Assembly: GCA_017428265.1 (NCBI GenBank)
Contig: JAFRRD010000036.1
Span: 33,224-97,223 of the forward strand
Length of the DNA stretch: 64,000 bases
Reading direction: 5' to 3'
From: Lachnospiraceae bacterium
GTDB lineage: Bacteria; Bacillota; Clostridia; Lachnospirales; Lachnospiraceae
The notes under the pieces were generated by a model. It was not told the DNA's origin, ran no database searches, and was given only the letters and a program-made list of their open reading frames with translations. The translations under genes were made by a program, and so were the position numbers. This document shows positions 63,320-64,000 of the stretch, piece by piece; positions within the stretch are counted from its first letter, which is position 1; every line of letters starts with the position of its first letter.

Positions 63320-64000
63320 TTATCCTTTCGGTAGGACGGCAAGGACGATCCGGCCGCCTTCTTCGGCAGCAGAGACCGTATCGCCGTCGCGGATATTGCC
63401 TTTCAGGATCTCCTCGGCGAGAAGGTCCTCCAGTTCATTCTGCAGCAGCCGTTTCAGCGGACGCGCGCCGTACTTCGGCTGGTAGCCTTTGTCAATAAAG
63501 TAGTTCCGTGCACTATCTTCAAGAACGATCGTCAGCCGGTGGGTATCGGACAGCCGCCGCTCGATGTCGGCAAGCTGCAGGTCGAGGATCCGGCTGATGT
63601 CGTCGCGGGTCAGGGAATGGAAGACGATGATCTCGTCGATACGATTCAGGAATTCAGGACGGAAGAGACGCTTCACTTCTTCCATGACATTGCCCTTCAT
63701 CCGCTGATAGCCGGCTTCGGCATTATTTTCAGCGGTGAAGCCGAGCGACTTCGGTTCCACGATCCGTTCCGCGCCGGCATTCGAGGTCATGACGATGACC
63801 GTATTCCGGAAATCGACGGTCTTGCCTTGGGCATCGGTCAGCCGGCCCTCGTCGAGGATCTGCAGCAGGATGTGGAAAACATCCGGATGAGCTTTTTCGA
63901 TTTCATCAAAAAGGATCACGCTGTAGGGGTGACGGCGGATCTTCTCGGAAAGCTGGCCGCCTTCCTCGAAACCGACGTAGCCGGGCGGCGAGCCGACGAT
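63320..64000 (-). CDS. clpC: ClpC-type AAA+ chaperone of the Clp protease, 3' part
   Basis: The C-terminal 226 residues of a gene whose start lies beyond base 64000; the frame is open to the window edge. It begins in the second ATPase domain with IVGSPPGYVGFEEGGQLSEK (pore loop region), then ILFDEIEKAHPDVF (Walker B), the sensor block VIMTSNAGAE, LFRPEFLNRIDE and the D2-small domain with YQPKYGARPLKR. ClpC feeds substrates to ClpP and controls stress and competence pathways. The presence of radA downstream supports ClpC over ClpB. McsA, McsB and CtsR genes would be expected upstream, outside the window. Confidence 0.9.
   Translation of the reverse strand: MVGSPPGYVGFEEGGQLSEKIRRHPYSVILFDEIEKAHPDVFHILLQILDEGRLTDAQGKTVDFRNTVIVMTSNAGAERIVEPKSLGFTAENNAEAGYQRMKGNVMEEVKRLFRPEFLNRIDEIIVFHSLTRDDISRILDLQLADIERRLSDTHRLTIVLEDSARNYFIDKGYQPKYGARPLKRLLQNELEDLLAEEILKGNIRDGDTVSAAEEGGRIVLAVLPKG

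Noticed and set aside
63320-64000. Truncated clpC considered as a pseudogene
   Set aside because: The frame runs open to the window edge with all expected motifs; the cut is from the window.

Overview
The window is 64 kb of densely coded, GC-rich bacterial DNA, apparently a chromosomal core segment of an anaerobic member of the Clostridia (Firmicutes). The evidence is the class III ribonucleotide reductase (NrdD/NrdG), Rex, FeoAAB, RadA next to ClpC, YebC, DUF1292 and DegV proteins, strong AGGAGG ribosome sites, TTGACA-17-TATAAT promoters, and Thr-Glu-Pro-Thr surface linkers with CxxC repeats of the kind seen in gut Lachnospiraceae/Oscillospiraceae. I cannot place it more precisely from sequence alone. 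I see no phage, insertion sequence, CRISPR array or plasmid gene.

Layout. 1-4.5 kb: end of a PerM/AI-2E permease gene, then a DtxR-type metal regulator divergent from feoA-feoA-feoB and a small Cys-rich membrane gene, with three matching operators. 4.5-5.9 kb: a flavodoxin/ferredoxin fusion and a GtrA-like membrane protein on the minus strand. 6-14.5 kb: a miaB-mutS-M18 aminopeptidase-mutL-miaA operon. 14.5-21 kb: rplU-rpmA (without prp), obgE, tcdA, gltX and a UvrD-like helicase. 20.9-22.4 kb, minus strand: DUF1292 gene and ychF. 22.6-29.6 kb: a very large LCP (LytR-CpsA-Psr) protein whose catalytic domain is interrupted by a long surface-type insertion, then folC, a MATE transporter, a polysaccharide deacetylase and a 60-residue membrane protein. 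29.6-34 kb, minus strand: nrdG, nrdD fused to a thioredoxin-like domain, and trxB, with paired NrdR-like boxes before nrdD. 34-40 kb: acyltransferase, ABC-F protein, rex, alr, yebC. 40-42.3 kb: DUF819 transporter plus membrane dipeptidase. 42.4-46.7 kb: divergent glgA and a pullulanase lipoprotein. 46.8-54.3 kb: tRNA-Lys, an XRE membrane regulator, two degV genes, an ABC transporter with a 1189-residue permease, tRNA-Met and tRNA-Thr. 54.3-64 kb: alaS, rpsU, the phoH-ybeY-flippase-FAD oxidoreductase operon, then radA and clpC (cut by the window end) on the minus strand.

How the genes fit together. Most of the window is housekeeping: translation and tRNA modification, mismatch repair, cell-wall building (Alr, LCP, deacetylase, flippase) and anaerobic redox and dNTP supply. 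The parts most worth a second look are the split LCP domain, the iron regulon architecture (DtxR-like ligands plus GGTTAG-N6-CTAACC operators), the NrdD-thioredoxin fusion with its NrdR boxes, the L27 gene without the usual Firmicutes N-terminal extension or prp, and a lower-GC segment inside alaS.
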